Below are positions 22,420-34,059 of a stretch of 64,000 nucleotides of DNA, in pieces. Every line of letters starts with the position of its first letter. Position 1 is the first letter of the stretch. Made by a program: the position numbers and the translations under genes. The stretch lies in NCBI GenBank assembly GCA_018398585.1, contig JAGTTD010000005.1:7743355-7807354 (forward strand), in the 5' to 3' direction. Source of the stretch: Simmondsia chinensis. Lineage: Eukaryota; Streptophyta; Magnoliopsida; Caryophyllales; Simmondsiaceae. The notes under the pieces were generated by a model, which did not search any database, had not been told where the DNA came from, and saw nothing but the letters and a program-made list of their open reading frames with translations.

Positions 22420-25400
22420 CTAATCATGGGTACAACTATTAAAACGAGGAAACTTGGCCACCTCATGAGCTACAACATTAGCTTTATGAGGGGCCCAAGA
22501 AAAAGAAAAAGAATAGAAAACATAACATAAACTCTAATATCATCAATAATTGCAGCTATCTCCCACGGGGGCAGCCCATTAGTCTTAATCGCTTGGATGG
22601 CTTCAAGAGAGTCAGATTCGAAGACGACCGACAAAAAACTCTTACGATGAGCAAAAAAGCAAGCCGCTCTCAAAGCACAACATTCACCAATCAAAGGGGA
22701 GGAAGTAAATGACGAACCGCACAACCCTTCCACCAAAACCCCGTTGAATTATGAACCATAACAACAAGAGAGGCAGGGGCCTGAATACAGCTCCAACTCG
22801 CATCCACATTAATTTTTAGAAATTCATGTTTTCTTTTTTTTTGGGGGGGGGGGGGGTGTCGGGAACGCCGCCTAACAACAGGAGATGGAGAAAAGTTCTG
22901 AGGGTTCAAAGGAGAGCACTGTGCCGCCTAACAATAGGAGATGGAGAAGAGTTCCGAGGGTTCAAAGGAGAGCACTGTGAGAACCTAAAGGCCTCCACAG
23001 AGGCTTGCTGAGCAACCCAAAGGGGGTCGTCTTTTAATCCTTCTAACACGAACCTGCACCGAGCCTTCCAAAGCCAACAAATAAAAATAATCACAGTCAC
23101 AAAATCCACATTCTGCGAAAAAAGAGTCCAAAAAGGATGTCCACCAAGAGGGAAATCCTGAAAAACCGATAAATTCGGGTTTGTAACCAACTTTCAAATA
23201 AAACGAGACCGCTTTCGCAAAGGGGCAAAGGAAGATGATATGATCAATAGTTTCAGGTTGTAGTCCACATTGAGTACAAGAAATAGGAGACGAAACACCT
23301 CTTTTTGCAATGTTAATATTGCAAAGCAAAGCATCAAAGAAAACTCTTCACAGGAAAACCCGAATTTTTGGAGGAGCCGGAGCCTGCCATATAGGACTCA
23401 AAGTTTTATGATTCGGGGTACAAGAGGAGGAGTCCCAAGACTGCATAACATCACATTCAGCGTCAAGACTCCATCTCGCATACCCTTGTTTTACATTATA
23501 GACCCCTTTTTTATTCCACACCCAAATAAGCATATCAGGAATGTTTGGATTGGAGATTGGAATCCCTTTAATGGAAGGGACTGGGGAACTGAAAAGTCTG
23601 AACAAAGCCGAGGAATTCTAGGGTCGGAGCCCCGGGACAAGGAGGTCGGCAACTCGGACCAAGCCCAACTGCATAGCCTCCAACCGAGAGGGAGGAGACA
23701 GCCCCTAAGGGACCCATCTCTCATCCCATGAGAAAATAGAATGGCCATTATTAATTTGCCACCTCATTCCTTTAGCTAAGAAATCTCAGCCCACCAAGTA
23801 ACTTCGCCACCACCACGATGACCGAAAACCCACCTTAGCACCAAACAAATCACCAGCTGGAAAATAGATACATGTCACAACTCTAACCCATAGAGCATCC
23901 GGGTTTTCAAGCATGCGCCACACTTGACTAGCCAACATAGAAACATTAACCCCTTCCAAATCACGAAATCCCATTCCACCACACCCCTTCGGACGAGCTA
24001 AACGATTCCACCCAACCCAATGGATATGGTTCCCATCATCCACCCGACCCCTCCACCAAAATTTCGCAATTAAGCTATTGATTTTTTTACACATAGATGA
24101 AGGGATTTTAAAACAGTGAAAAATGTATTGGGGGATGGCACCAAGAACCGACTTGATGAGTACCTCCCTACCCGCATGGGACAAAAGAGATGCTTTCCAA
24201 GATTGTATTTTTTTTCTTGACTTTATCGAACAAGAAGCTCACAAGACTTTGTTTATTTCTACCCCAAAGCATGCGTAACCCCAAATATTTCTCCTCCAAG
24301 TCCAAAGGTTTTCCTAAGAAAATTCAAACAAGCCTGACGTGTATCCCGTGGTGTATTGGTTGAGAAAAAGGCACTAGACTTGGCAAAATTTACACTTTGA
24401 CCCAAGGTCCCACAAAATGACTCAATGACTCTTTTGACCTCCCTAACCACGTCCAATCGAGCCTCGCATACAAACAAGCAATCATCTGCAAAAAAAAAGG
24501 TGGGAAGGAAGAGGAGAATGAGGAGAGATGTTTAAAGGATGCCACCTTGAGCTAGAGACCGCCCTATCAATGAGAATGGATAAAACTTCCATGACAAGGA
24601 CTAAAAGGTAAGGAGAAAGCAGGTCTCCCTGTCTCAAATCCCGACCTAGCTGAATTGATGAAAGCCGGGTACCATTGACACAGGATTAACCGAGACGGAT
24701 CTAACACAAGTCATAATACGATGGACAAAAGACATGGACAGCCCAAACTTGGCAAGAACCCTTTCAAAGAAATCTCAATTGACTTGATCATAAGCTTTAC
24801 TAAGGTCAATTTTTAGAGCCATATAGGATTTTTTTTTCCGCTTCTTTTTTCGGTTAAGGGCATGGAAGACTTCGTGAGCAATGATAACGTTGTCTTGTAT
24901 TCTCCTATCCTGAACAAAAGCTACTTGAACGAGAGAAATAACACCCAGGAGAAAGGATTTTAACCGGTTAGCTATAATTTTTGACATGATCTTATGAGAA
25001 AAATTGCAAAGGCTAATGGGACGAAATTGATTCACATTTTTCGGATTTGGAACTTTTGGGATGAGGTTTAAGTCAGTGGCATTGAGATTTTCAGGGAGCA
25101 CACCAGATTCAAAAAAGGATTTAACCACTTCACACACATCGTTAGATATCGTGTCCCAAAATTCTTTTAAAAGATACCTGAAAAACTATCAGGGCCCGGG
25201 GCTTTGAGGCTTCCAAGTTGATCAATAGCAGCTTTGATCTCCAAATCCACAATAGGGGGGTCCAATCTGGAATTATTTTCAGCAGTGAAGGGTCACGGGA
25301 TGTAGCCAAGACCTAATCCAGTCCCCTACTTTCAAGAACAGCAGACAAATTGGTAGAATGATGCATAAATAGATGTTGAACCCCACGATCATCTTCAACC

Positions 25401-26549
25401 CAGATACCCGAATCAGTTTTCAGCCTTCTAACTCGATTCTGAGCTCTTCGGACGATAGTGGAGCAGTGAAAAAAGCACGTTTTCCTATCCCTAGCCTTCA
25501 ACCAATCGATCCTAGATTGTTGTTTCCAATAAAGTTCCTCCTCTTTCCATATTCCATTGAGTTGGGCTTGGAGTGTGCTTTCCTCAGCGTGGGTATTTGG
25601 ATCGAAGGGACCACTCTGTATAACTTAAATTCTAGCTGTAATATGCCGGGTTTCTCCCACCGCTGCATGTCTCAAATTCCTGCTCCATTCAGACAACGAA
25701 TCTTGACATTTGTTAAGCTTTGCACTGAGGCTACTCATCTCACTTATCAGGCAATTTGGCATCCACTCATTCTAGACGATAGAGGAGCATTCCTCTCTGA
25801 GCAACCATTTAGCTTCGAATCTAAACCGAAATTTCGGCTTTTTATTCATCCCAAAAAGGCAAATAAGAAGAGGCGAATGATCCGAAGCAATGTCCGGGAG
25901 GAGTTTAACAATACAGTGTTGAAAAGGAAGTAGCCAACTAGAGTTCACAACAAGTTTATCAAGTTTCTCTTTAACATGACGAGCCCCCTCTTGTTTGTTA
26001 GACAAGGAGAAACAACATCCGGTAGAGTGGATTTCAACCAGCCCACTAGAGTTGTAAAAGTCATGAAGCATACGGATATAAGCCACAGAAGGCGGACAAT
26101 TACTAAGCTTATCAGCCATATAAGCAAAGACGTTGAAATCCCAAGTAATGGCAAACGGGATTGGGTCTTTTCGTACCAACTCACTCAACTCATTCCACAG
26201 AACTCTTCTTCGGCACCTCATCTACTCCCCATGCACAAAGATTTGGAACCATCTACAATGGGAGCCAACATCCTTAACCCACGTAGTTGTGAATCTATCA
26301 AAAAATAGAGATGCTCACTTTTATTTTATCATCCCACGAGAGAGCCAATCCACCACCAGTATCCACAAGACTCAAAAAAAATGAATGATTTAACCAGAGA
26401 GCTCGAGCAAGATGTTCCATACGATCATCTTTTTGTCTCATCTCCATCAGGAAAATCACATTTGGCCTATAGAGCTTTACAAGCTCCTTTAGAGCTCGAA
26501 CTATCCGGGCTTGGCTGCAACCCTGATAGTTCTAACACAAGATACTCAT
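22420..26549 (-). pseudogene. L1 LINE ORF2: endonuclease, reverse transcriptase, RNase H
   Basis: ORF2 starts MSILC followed by an in-frame stop where the family has the WNCxG endonuclease motif. Endonuclease remnants include the SDHSPLL motif near 25840-25870. Reverse transcriptase is recognisable at 25137-24775 (NQFRPISLCN, KIIANRLK, then LKIDLSKAYDQVN) and its FADD catalytic motif lies near 24490. The zinc-binding region (CTQCGLQPETIDHIIFLCP) is near 23250, and RNase H (NVDASW, then a GECCALRAA helix) follows near 22820-22650. The stop at 22422-22420 closes the frame. Frames switch many times, so no product is possible. Confidence 0.85.
22867..22978. repeat. 56-bp tandem duplication inside the L1 LINE
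   Basis: Two 56-bp copies start GCCGCCTAACAACAGG at 22867 and GCCGCCTAACAATAGG at 22923 and differ at a few positions. They lie between the zinc-binding and RNase H regions next to a G-homopolymer (about 22843-22856). The event is recent compared with the age of the element. Confidence 0.9.
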
Positions 26550-27400
26550 GGTTGACGAGACAGTTGTTCAAAGACAACTGGCGCAAACCCGGATTGAACA
26601 CCATTGACTACCATTTGCTCTGCATCATCAAGCACCATACTGTAGGGAGCACCCTGAGGGGAGTCCGACTCCTCAGACGTGTGATCATTATGAATAGCAA
26701 GTATATCTACCCTTGCACAAGCCTCTCTTTTTAGGCCTGTAAATCTTCTAATCATTCCACGATTTCTCTGAATTGCAAGTTGGTTGCTAACCGAAGGCCC
26801 TTCCGCGGAAAGTTCAGCATCATCATGACAAGTCGAATGAACCGACCCATTGACATCCTCAGCCCACGATTCACTAACCCCCATATTACTGTAGGTATCT
26901 ATTGTAACCACAGACCTCATATCTTCTCACACAGCAGATTTTGCTCTCCTCTTTGCTGCATGATACTCTGGAAAAGTTGCCAATCATTTCTTCCCTGGCA
27001 TAAGTGTGCCCGCTTGCCCTGACCCCTCAGAGGTAGAGATTACAACCGCACAATAGGTATTCACAGTGGATGGACTATTTAGGAAAGGACAATCAACCTC
27101 TTATATTGCTGACTTTAAAGATTCTAATGTCTTCTCCTCAATAATCCTATAGGTCATAACTTGCTTTTGATTTGCAACACTAGCAGGGAGTATCAGAATC
27201 ACTGCTGACTGATCTTGTTCTGTGCTACTTCTTTTTCTGAGAAATCAGAGCCGGTAAGGGTTCGTAAAATGTTAAAAGTTTCAATTCTAAAATCTATAGC
27301 TCTCAAAGATTTATCGAATTCCTCCTTTCCATGACACACTCCCCGTTTAGGACATCTAGAACAAATATGCTCCAAACAGCCACATATGTAACAGAAATCG
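26546..27400 (-). pseudogene. L1 LINE ORF1 C-terminal part with zinc knuckle
   Basis: The frame shows CYICGCLEHICSRC, a CX2CX4HX4C zinc knuckle of the kind found near the C-terminus of plant L1 ORF1 proteins, which bind the element RNA. The linker region at 26920-26546 is still open for 124 residues but its sequence is not recognisable beyond that. The stop TGA at 26548-26546 overlaps the ATG of ORF2 (ATGA), so the two frames were coupled tightly. The N-terminal half is absent. Confidence 0.65.
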
Positions 27401-28356
27401 GGTAATCACTCATACTTGAATGTAAAATAGAAAAGATTTTATGAGGGAAAACGTTTTTCCTTCAAAGTGTGGAAAATGACTTCCCCTGTAAAATAGGAGA
27501 TGTCATTATTCTAAAATCTCAAGATATTCAGCGACTCAAGTTTGGAACATATTGAATTTATATTTACTATAAAAAGGTATAAGATGGTTGGTGTAAGTTG
27601 TTTTCTTTCAAAATAAATAAAAGAACATCATACAATGGGAATTAGTTTTTCAATGAAACAAATGGCTAAAATCTAAAGTAAAATTTGATTTTTCTTAGAA
27701 AATATTTTCTAGGTAAAAAATTTTCTGCTCTGCCAAACAGAGCTTAAATTTATACTAGGAAAAAGGGGAGAGCAATAGGTAACACTATAAAAATCCTACA
27801 TTAAAAAACACTGAAATTTTAATACCATTTTCTTTTTCTAAGAGCTTGAGTTCGTCTCTCAAATTGAGAAAGTCAATGAAAATAATATTAAATATTTAAA
27901 TGATATGTCTAATTTTTTTATATACTTATAACTTTGACAAGGTAAAAATTGAATCCTGATCTCTTGCATAATTGGGTCCACATTTGGGTTATTATGTAAG
28001 TCATTCAGTCCATTTTAGTGCATGTGTTGGCATTTTGACCTGATGCAACGCAAATAAAGGAAATTTGGGAAATAAAAAGGTTCACAACCTTTTTTTAAAG
28101 TCTTATTGCTAAAACAATTAAGCAAATGAGAGAAATAGTTTAACCAAATTCTCACACTATGAGAATAGAGGGAAAACACATAAAAGATAGAAAAATCTAA
28201 TAATAATTGAATACTAAATAAAACCCTTATCAACCCTCTCTTTAAATAGATAAGCTTTCTTAACTAGACTTAAACTAATACTCTATCTAAATATCAACGG
28301 AAGAGATTAACTATCCGTGTGCTCAATCCGCATGATCATCCTATAATAAAAGACTG
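27401..28356. other. No gene; possible MITE remnant
   Basis: The sequence near 27430-27760 (ACGTTTTTCCTTCAAAGTG, later GAAAATATTTTCTAGG and TCTGCCAAACAGAGC at its right end) resembles common plant MITEs, but I cannot pair clear terminal inverted repeats. The remainder is AT-rich without coding signals. Confidence 0.4.
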
Positions 28357-28428
28357 AAAATTACAAAGATAAAAAGCAACATTCCCAGTGTCCCAGGCGT
28401 TCCCACCTAAGCAGGGTTGGGGGTGGAT

Positions 28429-28809
28429 TGTCATGATCGGAGCCTCTTGTAGATCAATTTTGCAGTTCTATGTTTGAATTTTGGGTTTGGTGGCAAATTA
28501 TGTTGGCCATTGGCTTCAAGTGATGTTTTGGTGCCTAAGTCGATTTAAGTGGTCAATCTCGGTCAATTGTGGTGGCTACTTTGTGGAGTTAGTCGATTTT
28601 GATTTGTCTAGGATCTTTGTATCTAGATTTAGTATAAATAGCTTGTTTTAAGTGTAATTGCTGATTCAATCAAAATACAAATATCTCTTTGAGATCTTTT
28701 CTCTCTCTCATCTAATTCTCTCTCTATTTTCTCATCTCACTTCACTTCTTTTCTCATCTTCCCTCTCGTGCTCTTAGGTTAAGGTCAAGATTCATCTTGA
28801 TTTTTAACA
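28429..28809 (+). repeat. 5' LTR of the gypsy chromovirus
   Basis: Starts TGTCATGATCGGAGCC and ends TTTTTAACA. A TATA-like TATAAATAGC lies near 28632 and a CT-rich tract follows, as expected for the promoter and leader. It differs from the 3' LTR by about 30 substitutions plus small indels. Confidence 0.92.
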
Positions 28810-28810
28810 A

Positions 28811-28825
28811 TTGGTATCAAAGCCT
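28811..28825 (+). other. Primer-binding site of the gypsy element
   Basis: TTGGTATCAAAGCCT follows the 5' LTR after one base. It matches the TGGTATCAGAGCC site complementary to the 3' end of initiator tRNA-Met, with one G-to-A change. Confidence 0.85.
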
Positions 28826-28949
28826 TGAACTTGCACCCGATCGAATTGAAATTGAGTTCAACTCGATTTTTTTGTTGCAGTTTTGGCTTGATCGAAGCTA
28901 AATTACTAAATTGTATTGCAATCTGGCTGGACACAAACGTTCGGTTGCT

Positions 28950-31900
28950 ATGGCTGGAAAACCTAACACTCGTTCCAATGCAGCTAGCAATGTAGCTAGC
29001 AATGCTGATAATAACGCTACTACATGTGCTGCTACTTATGCTGCTGCAGTTGCAGGTAATGACAGTGGAGCTCCACAGGCAGATCAGATGGATCAAATGT
29101 TGCTTATGATGCAAAACATGACGCAGACCTTTCAGCGGAGTATGGAATCACAAGCTCAACAGTTTACTGGACTGGAGCAAAGGATAGAGAGGTAACAGCC
29201 TCTAGTTGGTGGTAGGATCTTCTTGGCTGCAAGTCAGCAAAATAGGCCTCCTGATCCAAGACCACAACTTGTGGATAGTAGCGATAGCACATCCAATGCG
29301 AGAAACAATGGCTTTAGACAACCTCGTGTGGATCTGGAACCTTTTGATGGTACCTTGCCTCAATCTTGGATAAGGAAGTGCGAAAGGTACTTTCATTTCT
29401 ACAACATTGATGAACATGAGAAGTTTAAGTTAGCAGTTGTTTATTTGCGTGGTGAATTGGAGGTCTGGTATTATAGTTTGAAGCGTAGTAGACCTGCAAT
29501 TACCTGGGAAGAATTTGCAAATGAGCTTTGTGATAGGTATGGAGATGAGGATGTGAGTGAATTGGTGGACAATTTCAATAAAGTAACTCAGGTCTCATAT
29601 GTGAAAGAATATATGACAAAATTTAAAGGATTGAGAGTTAGGATGCTGACTATGTATTAAAAAGCACCAGAATCTTATTATGTTTTGAGCTTTGTGAGTG
29701 GTCTTAAGCCTAAGATTAAGAACATGGTTAAGGCATTTGATCCTTCCACTCTTTCACAAGCTTATTCGAAAGCTAGGAAGGTTGAAAACACAGTGATGAC
29801 AGTTCCTGATTCTCAAAAAATGAGAAATGTTAACAGTGGATCAACCTCTTCAAGATTCACTCAATCCAACAGCAAGACTGGGAGTACTGATGACAAAAGG
29901 CCTTAGAAGCTTTGCTTCAAATGTAATCAGAGATACTTCTTTGGTCATAAGTGTGACCCTAAGTATCTTATGGCATCTTCTGGAGTAGAAGCTACTGAAA
30001 TGGAAGAGGATAAGGTGATGGATTGCAAGGAACAAGATGAACAACATGAGGATAATTCTAAAGAGGACTATGAGGTCGAAATATCTGTTAAAGCACTCAC
30101 AGGGAATGGCTCACATAACATCATTCGAATTAAAGGAATAACTGGGTAGCGAGATCTGTTGATACTTATTGACAGTGGGAGTACACATAGCTTTATGGAC
30201 CCCAAAGTAGTAAGAGCTATGGGGCAGGAATTAATCAAGACCAATCCATTGTCAGTCACAATGGCTGATGGAAACTCAATCTTGACACATACTAAATGTA
30301 AGAATTTCAGTTGGAAGATGCAATGCCACAACTTTGAGTATGATTTCAGAGTTTTGAGATTGGGAGTTGATTGGATGAAATCTTTCAGCCCTATATTTTT
30401 TTTTTTTTCTCAGCTCACTATGTCATTTGAGATAGAGGGGCAAAAGATCAAAATACAAGGTATTATTGAGCATGGCCAACTGCAATTGATGAGAGGTAAG
30501 AGTCTACAAAAGGTTCTTAAGAAGGGGCATATGATTGGGTGGGACAACTTTACTCAATCACCTATGTTTCAAAACTCATTCAATAGGTTCCAGAACTATT
30601 GTGGATTCCTTGCTTCAGGAGTATGCTAATTAGTTCTAGCAACCTGAAACCTTACCTCTAAGAAGGGAACTTGATCATGCAATTCCATTAAAAGAGGGTT
30701 CTAACCCAGTGAATCTTTGTTCTTACAAATACCCTCATTCCCAGAAGAATGAGATTGAAAGACAAGTTGAGGAATTGTTGAGGACAAGATTCATAAGGCA
30801 CAGTCATAGCCCTTGTGCCTCTCCGGTAATTTTGGTGAAGAAGAAGGATGGAACGTCTAGAATGTGCATTGATTACCGCCAATTGAACTCTCATACAGTT
30901 AAGGATAAATTTCCAATTCCAATCATAGACGATCTGTTGGATGAGCTTTATGGTTCTCGGTATTACTCCAAACTGGATTTGAGGCAGGGCTATTATCATA
31001 TTCGTGTGCAAGACCAAGACATCCATAAGATAGCTTTTAGAACACATCAAGGGCATTATGAGTTCGTAGTAATGCCTTTTGGATTGTCTAATGCTCCAGC
31101 AACCTTCCAGGCCTTAATGAACTTGGTGTTCAAGTAGTAATTAAGGAAGTTCATACTTGTATTCTTTGATGACATTTTAGTCTACAATTCAACCCTGCAG
31201 GAGCATGTTTCTCATCTGGAATTAGTGCTTCAGACCATGAGGCAGCATAAGTTGTTTTCTAAGCCGTCTAAATGTACATTTGCCAAGACATATGTTGAGT
31301 ATCTTGGACATGTTATCTCAGGTGATGGGCTAGTGACAGATCCAAGCAAGATTCAGGCAATGAAAGGTTGGCCAGAACCAAAATCTCTTAAGCAGCTAAG
31401 AGGTTTCTTGGGTTTAACAGGCTATTATTGCAAGTTCATAGCTGGATATGGGGTTATTGCAAAGCCTCTAATAGACTTACTTAAGAAAGGAGCTTTTCTT
31501 TGGAGTGACCAGACTAGGGAAGCTTTCGAGCTGCTGAAACAGACTATGACTATGGCACCAGCTCTCATGATGCCTAATTTCAGTTTGCCTTTTACATTGG
31601 AGATAGATGCCTGCAGCAGTGGCATTGGGGCAGTTCTTTCACAAAAGGGAAGACCCTTAGCATATCTCAGTCAAGCTTTGGGTCCTAAGAATCCGAAGTT
31701 GTCCATCTATGAGAAGGAATATATGGCGATTCTTTTGGCTGTGCAAAAGCGAAGGCGTTATTTGGAAGGTCATATTTCGTGTTCAAAACAGACCACCAAA
31801 TCCTCAAGTAGTTGCTTAAGCAAAGAATCTCCACCAGGGTTCAAAGGAAAGGTTTAATGAAGATGTTGGGATTTGAATACACGATTGAGTATAGAAAGGG

Positions 31901-33438
31901 GGCTGATAATCTAGTTATCGATGCTCTCTCTAGAAGGTAAGAAGAGGATGAAACAGAAACTTCAAATGCTGCTTCTTGTGCTGCTATTACTCAAGTAGTA
32001 CCCTTATGGATGACTGAAGTGATCAAATCTTATGACCAAGATGCTTTCGTTTAGACTTACATCATTCCCAGTTGCATTTAGGCAGCACCAACTGAAGCTG
32101 ATTCAGAAATCACAGTCAGCAGAGAAATTATTAGAATCAAAGGGAAGATTTACATTGGTGAAGGAACAGGGTTAAGGAAGCAGGTCATTGGAGCCTCTCA
32201 TGATTCTCCTTGTGGAGGGCACTCTGGAATTGAGGATACTTATTAAAGAATCAAGCAGTACTTCCAGTGGTATGGATTGAAGAAGGATGTTCAAGAGTTT
32301 GTGCAGCAGTGTGCAGTTTGTCAGCAGATCAAGGTTGAACATGTTCTATACAAAGGTTTGTTACAGCCACTATAAGTTCCTGATGGGGCTTGGACTCACA
32401 TCAGTATGGACTTTATAGAAGTTCTGCCTAAGTCAAAAGGTAGAGAAATTATATGGGTGGTAGTAGATCGTTTTACTAAGTTTGGACATTTTGTTGCACT
32501 CAATCACCCAATTTCAGCTGAGAAGCTGGCAAGGCTCTACCTAGATCATATCTACAGGCTTCATGGACTTCCACAGACAATTGTATCAGACAAGGACAGG
32601 TTATTTACAAGCAATTTCTGGAAGTAGTTGTTCTTATTATTGGGAACTACTTTGGCTCTGAGTTCCTCTCATCACCCATAGATAGATGATCAGACTAAGA
32701 GGGTGAATCAGTGTATCCACTAGTATTTGAGAGGGATGACATTTTCACATCCCAAGAATTGGCACAGATGGTTGTCCCTTACGAAGTATTGGTACAATAC
32801 TCATTCACATTCGTCTTTAGGTACAACACCTTTCAAGGCCTTATATGGGTACGATCCCCCCTCTCCTTTGATCAGTCAGGGAATGGTTTCACGTGTAGAG
32901 GAAGTCAACGAGCTTCTTAATCAAAGAGCACAATTGGCTCAGTAGCTTAAGGATAATCTTCAGCTTACACAAGCCCGGATGAAGTATTTCGCAGACAAGA
33001 AGAGAATTGAAAGAAGTTTTGAAGTAGGGGACTTTGTTTACCTCAAATTGAACCTTATAGATAGAGCTCAACAGCTATTCATAAGAATATCAAGTTGTGT
33101 GCTCGATATTTTCGTCCTTATAAGGTCTTGGAGAAGGTTGGCAGGGTGGCTTACAAGTTGGAACTTCCACCCAATAGCTTGGTGCATCCAGTTTTCCATG
33201 TTTCATTGCTCAAGAAACATATTGTAGACAGTGCTACTGGTGTGGCAGCTCCTCTTCGAGCTACCTTGGAGGGGATCCTTGTGCAGGAACCAGAAGCAAT
33301 CTTAGACAATCGTGAAGTGCTGCAAAAGGGGCACGAGTTAAGCAGGTGTTGGTTCAGTGGGCGAATTTGGGTCAGGAGCAGGTTTCTTGGGAAAATTGGA
33401 GTTTCCTCAAGTCTCAATTTCCTTCCTTTCATTCTTGA
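28950..33438 (+). pseudogene. Gypsy gag-pol polyprotein with chromodomain, multiple stops
   Basis: From the ATG at 28950 (MAGKP): Gag, with the PFDGTLPQSWIRKCE segment near 29340; a knuckle CFKCNQRYFFGHKC near 29912; protease with DSGSTHSF at about 30165; reverse transcriptase with MCIDYRQLN near 30862 and a DDILVY active site near 31165; RNase H with TLEIDACSSGIGAVL near 31597; integrase with HSGIE near 32222 and MDFIEVLPKS near 32406. The C-terminal chromodomain (EPEAIL, then QVLVQWANLGQEQVSWENW) needs a frameshift between its halves. Stops at 29193, 29658, 31135, 32246, 32373, 32625 and other sites break the frame; several replace Gln codons. Confidence 0.9.
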
Positions 33439-33466
33439 GGCAAGTATGTGCTTAAGGGGAGGGTAT

Positions 33467-33848
33467 TGTCATGATCGGAGCCTCTTTTAGATCAATTTTG
33501 CAATTCTATATTTGAATTTTGGGTTTGGCGGCAAATTCTGTTGGCCCGTCGCTTCAAGTGATGTTTTTGTGCCTAAGTCGGTTTTAAGTGGTCAATCTCG
33601 GTCAATTGTGGCGACTGCTTGGTGGGGTTAGTCGGTTTTGATTTGTCTAGGATCTTTGTATCTAGATTTAGTATAAATAGCTTGTTTCAAGTGCAATTGC
33701 TGATTCAATCAAAATACAAATATCTCGTTGACATCTGTTTTCTCTCTCATCTAATTCTCTCTCTATTTTCTCATCTCATTTCACTTCTTTTCTCATCTTA
33801 CCTCTTGCGCTCCTAGGTTAAAGTCAGGATTCATCTTGATCCTTAACA
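33467..33848 (+). repeat. 3' LTR of the gypsy chromovirus
   Basis: Starts TGTCATGATCGGAGCC directly after the polypurine tract and TAT, and ends CCTTAACA before the TGGAT duplication. Compared with the 5' LTR many differences are transitions, which fits decay of methylated DNA. Confidence 0.92.
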
Positions 33849-34059
33849 TGGATGTACGTAGCCTTCCCCCTTTAAAGTGCTACCCTGAAAGGAAGCTGTT
33901 TCTGAGAATCCCCCAACCTAAGGGGTGCAACATGAGGACTTCCTAGGAGGTCCCCTATCTTGGAACTATTCTCACCCAAGCACGCTTAACTTCGGAGTTC
34001 TAATGGAATGCGGTGCTTACGTGTGGGTATCCTTATAGGTTAAAAATTACAAAGATAAA

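Larger units (their letters stand above)
22331..27400 (-). mobile_element. L1-type LINE, 5'-truncated and degenerate
   Basis: A minus-strand non-LTR retrotransposon in the usual plant L1 order: zinc knuckle of ORF1, endonuclease, reverse transcriptase, zinc-binding region, RNase H, short 3' UTR and a poly(A) tail (nine A on the minus strand at 22339-22331). The 5' boundary near 27400 is where ORF1 similarity ends, so the front of ORF1 and the 5' UTR are missing. I could not find a convincing target-site duplication. Stops and frameshifts are spread throughout, so it cannot encode working protein. Confidence 0.85.
28429..33848 (+). mobile_element. Ty3/gypsy chromovirus, probably Reina-like, decayed
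   Basis: A 5.4-kb element with TG...CA LTRs of 381 and 382 bp and a perfect 5-bp target-site duplication TGGAT (28424-28428 and 33849-33853). It has a primer-binding site for initiator tRNA-Met, a polypurine tract AAGGGGAGGG before the 3' LTR, and Gag, protease, reverse transcriptase, RNase H, integrase and a C-terminal chromodomain in the gypsy order. LTRs differ at roughly 8% of sites by eye, so the insertion is old. The Reina assignment rests on total size, short LTRs and the chromodomain. It lies inside a SINE. Confidence 0.93.
28374..34042 (-). mobile_element. Full-length 5S-headed SINE, split by a gypsy element
   Basis: On the minus strand the SINE starts at 34042 with a 121-bp head (34042-33922) that follows plant 5S rRNA along almost its whole length: GGATACC, GCACCGCATTCC, TTAGAACTCCGAAGTTAAGC, GACCTCCTAGGAAGTCC and the end GTTGCACCCC. 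The tail starts TTAGGTTGGGGG (33921 to 33854), is broken by the gypsy element at 28429-33848, and resumes at 28428-28374. Without the insert the SINE is about 244 bp. A perfect 17-bp target-site duplication AAAATTACAAAGATAAA flanks it (28357-28373 and 34043-34059). The tail matches the 3' end of the RTE LINE at 37.4 kb. Confidence 0.9.

Noticed and set aside
22331..27430. Target-site duplication of the L1 LINE
   Set aside because: I compared the sequence after the poly(A) tail with that before the 5' boundary and found no convincing direct repeat.
28374..34042. Cassandra-type TRIM, which also carries 5S sequence
   Set aside because: Cassandra has the 5S part inside TG...CA LTRs with 4-5-bp duplications; here there are no LTRs, the duplication is 17 bp and the tail is that of a LINE.
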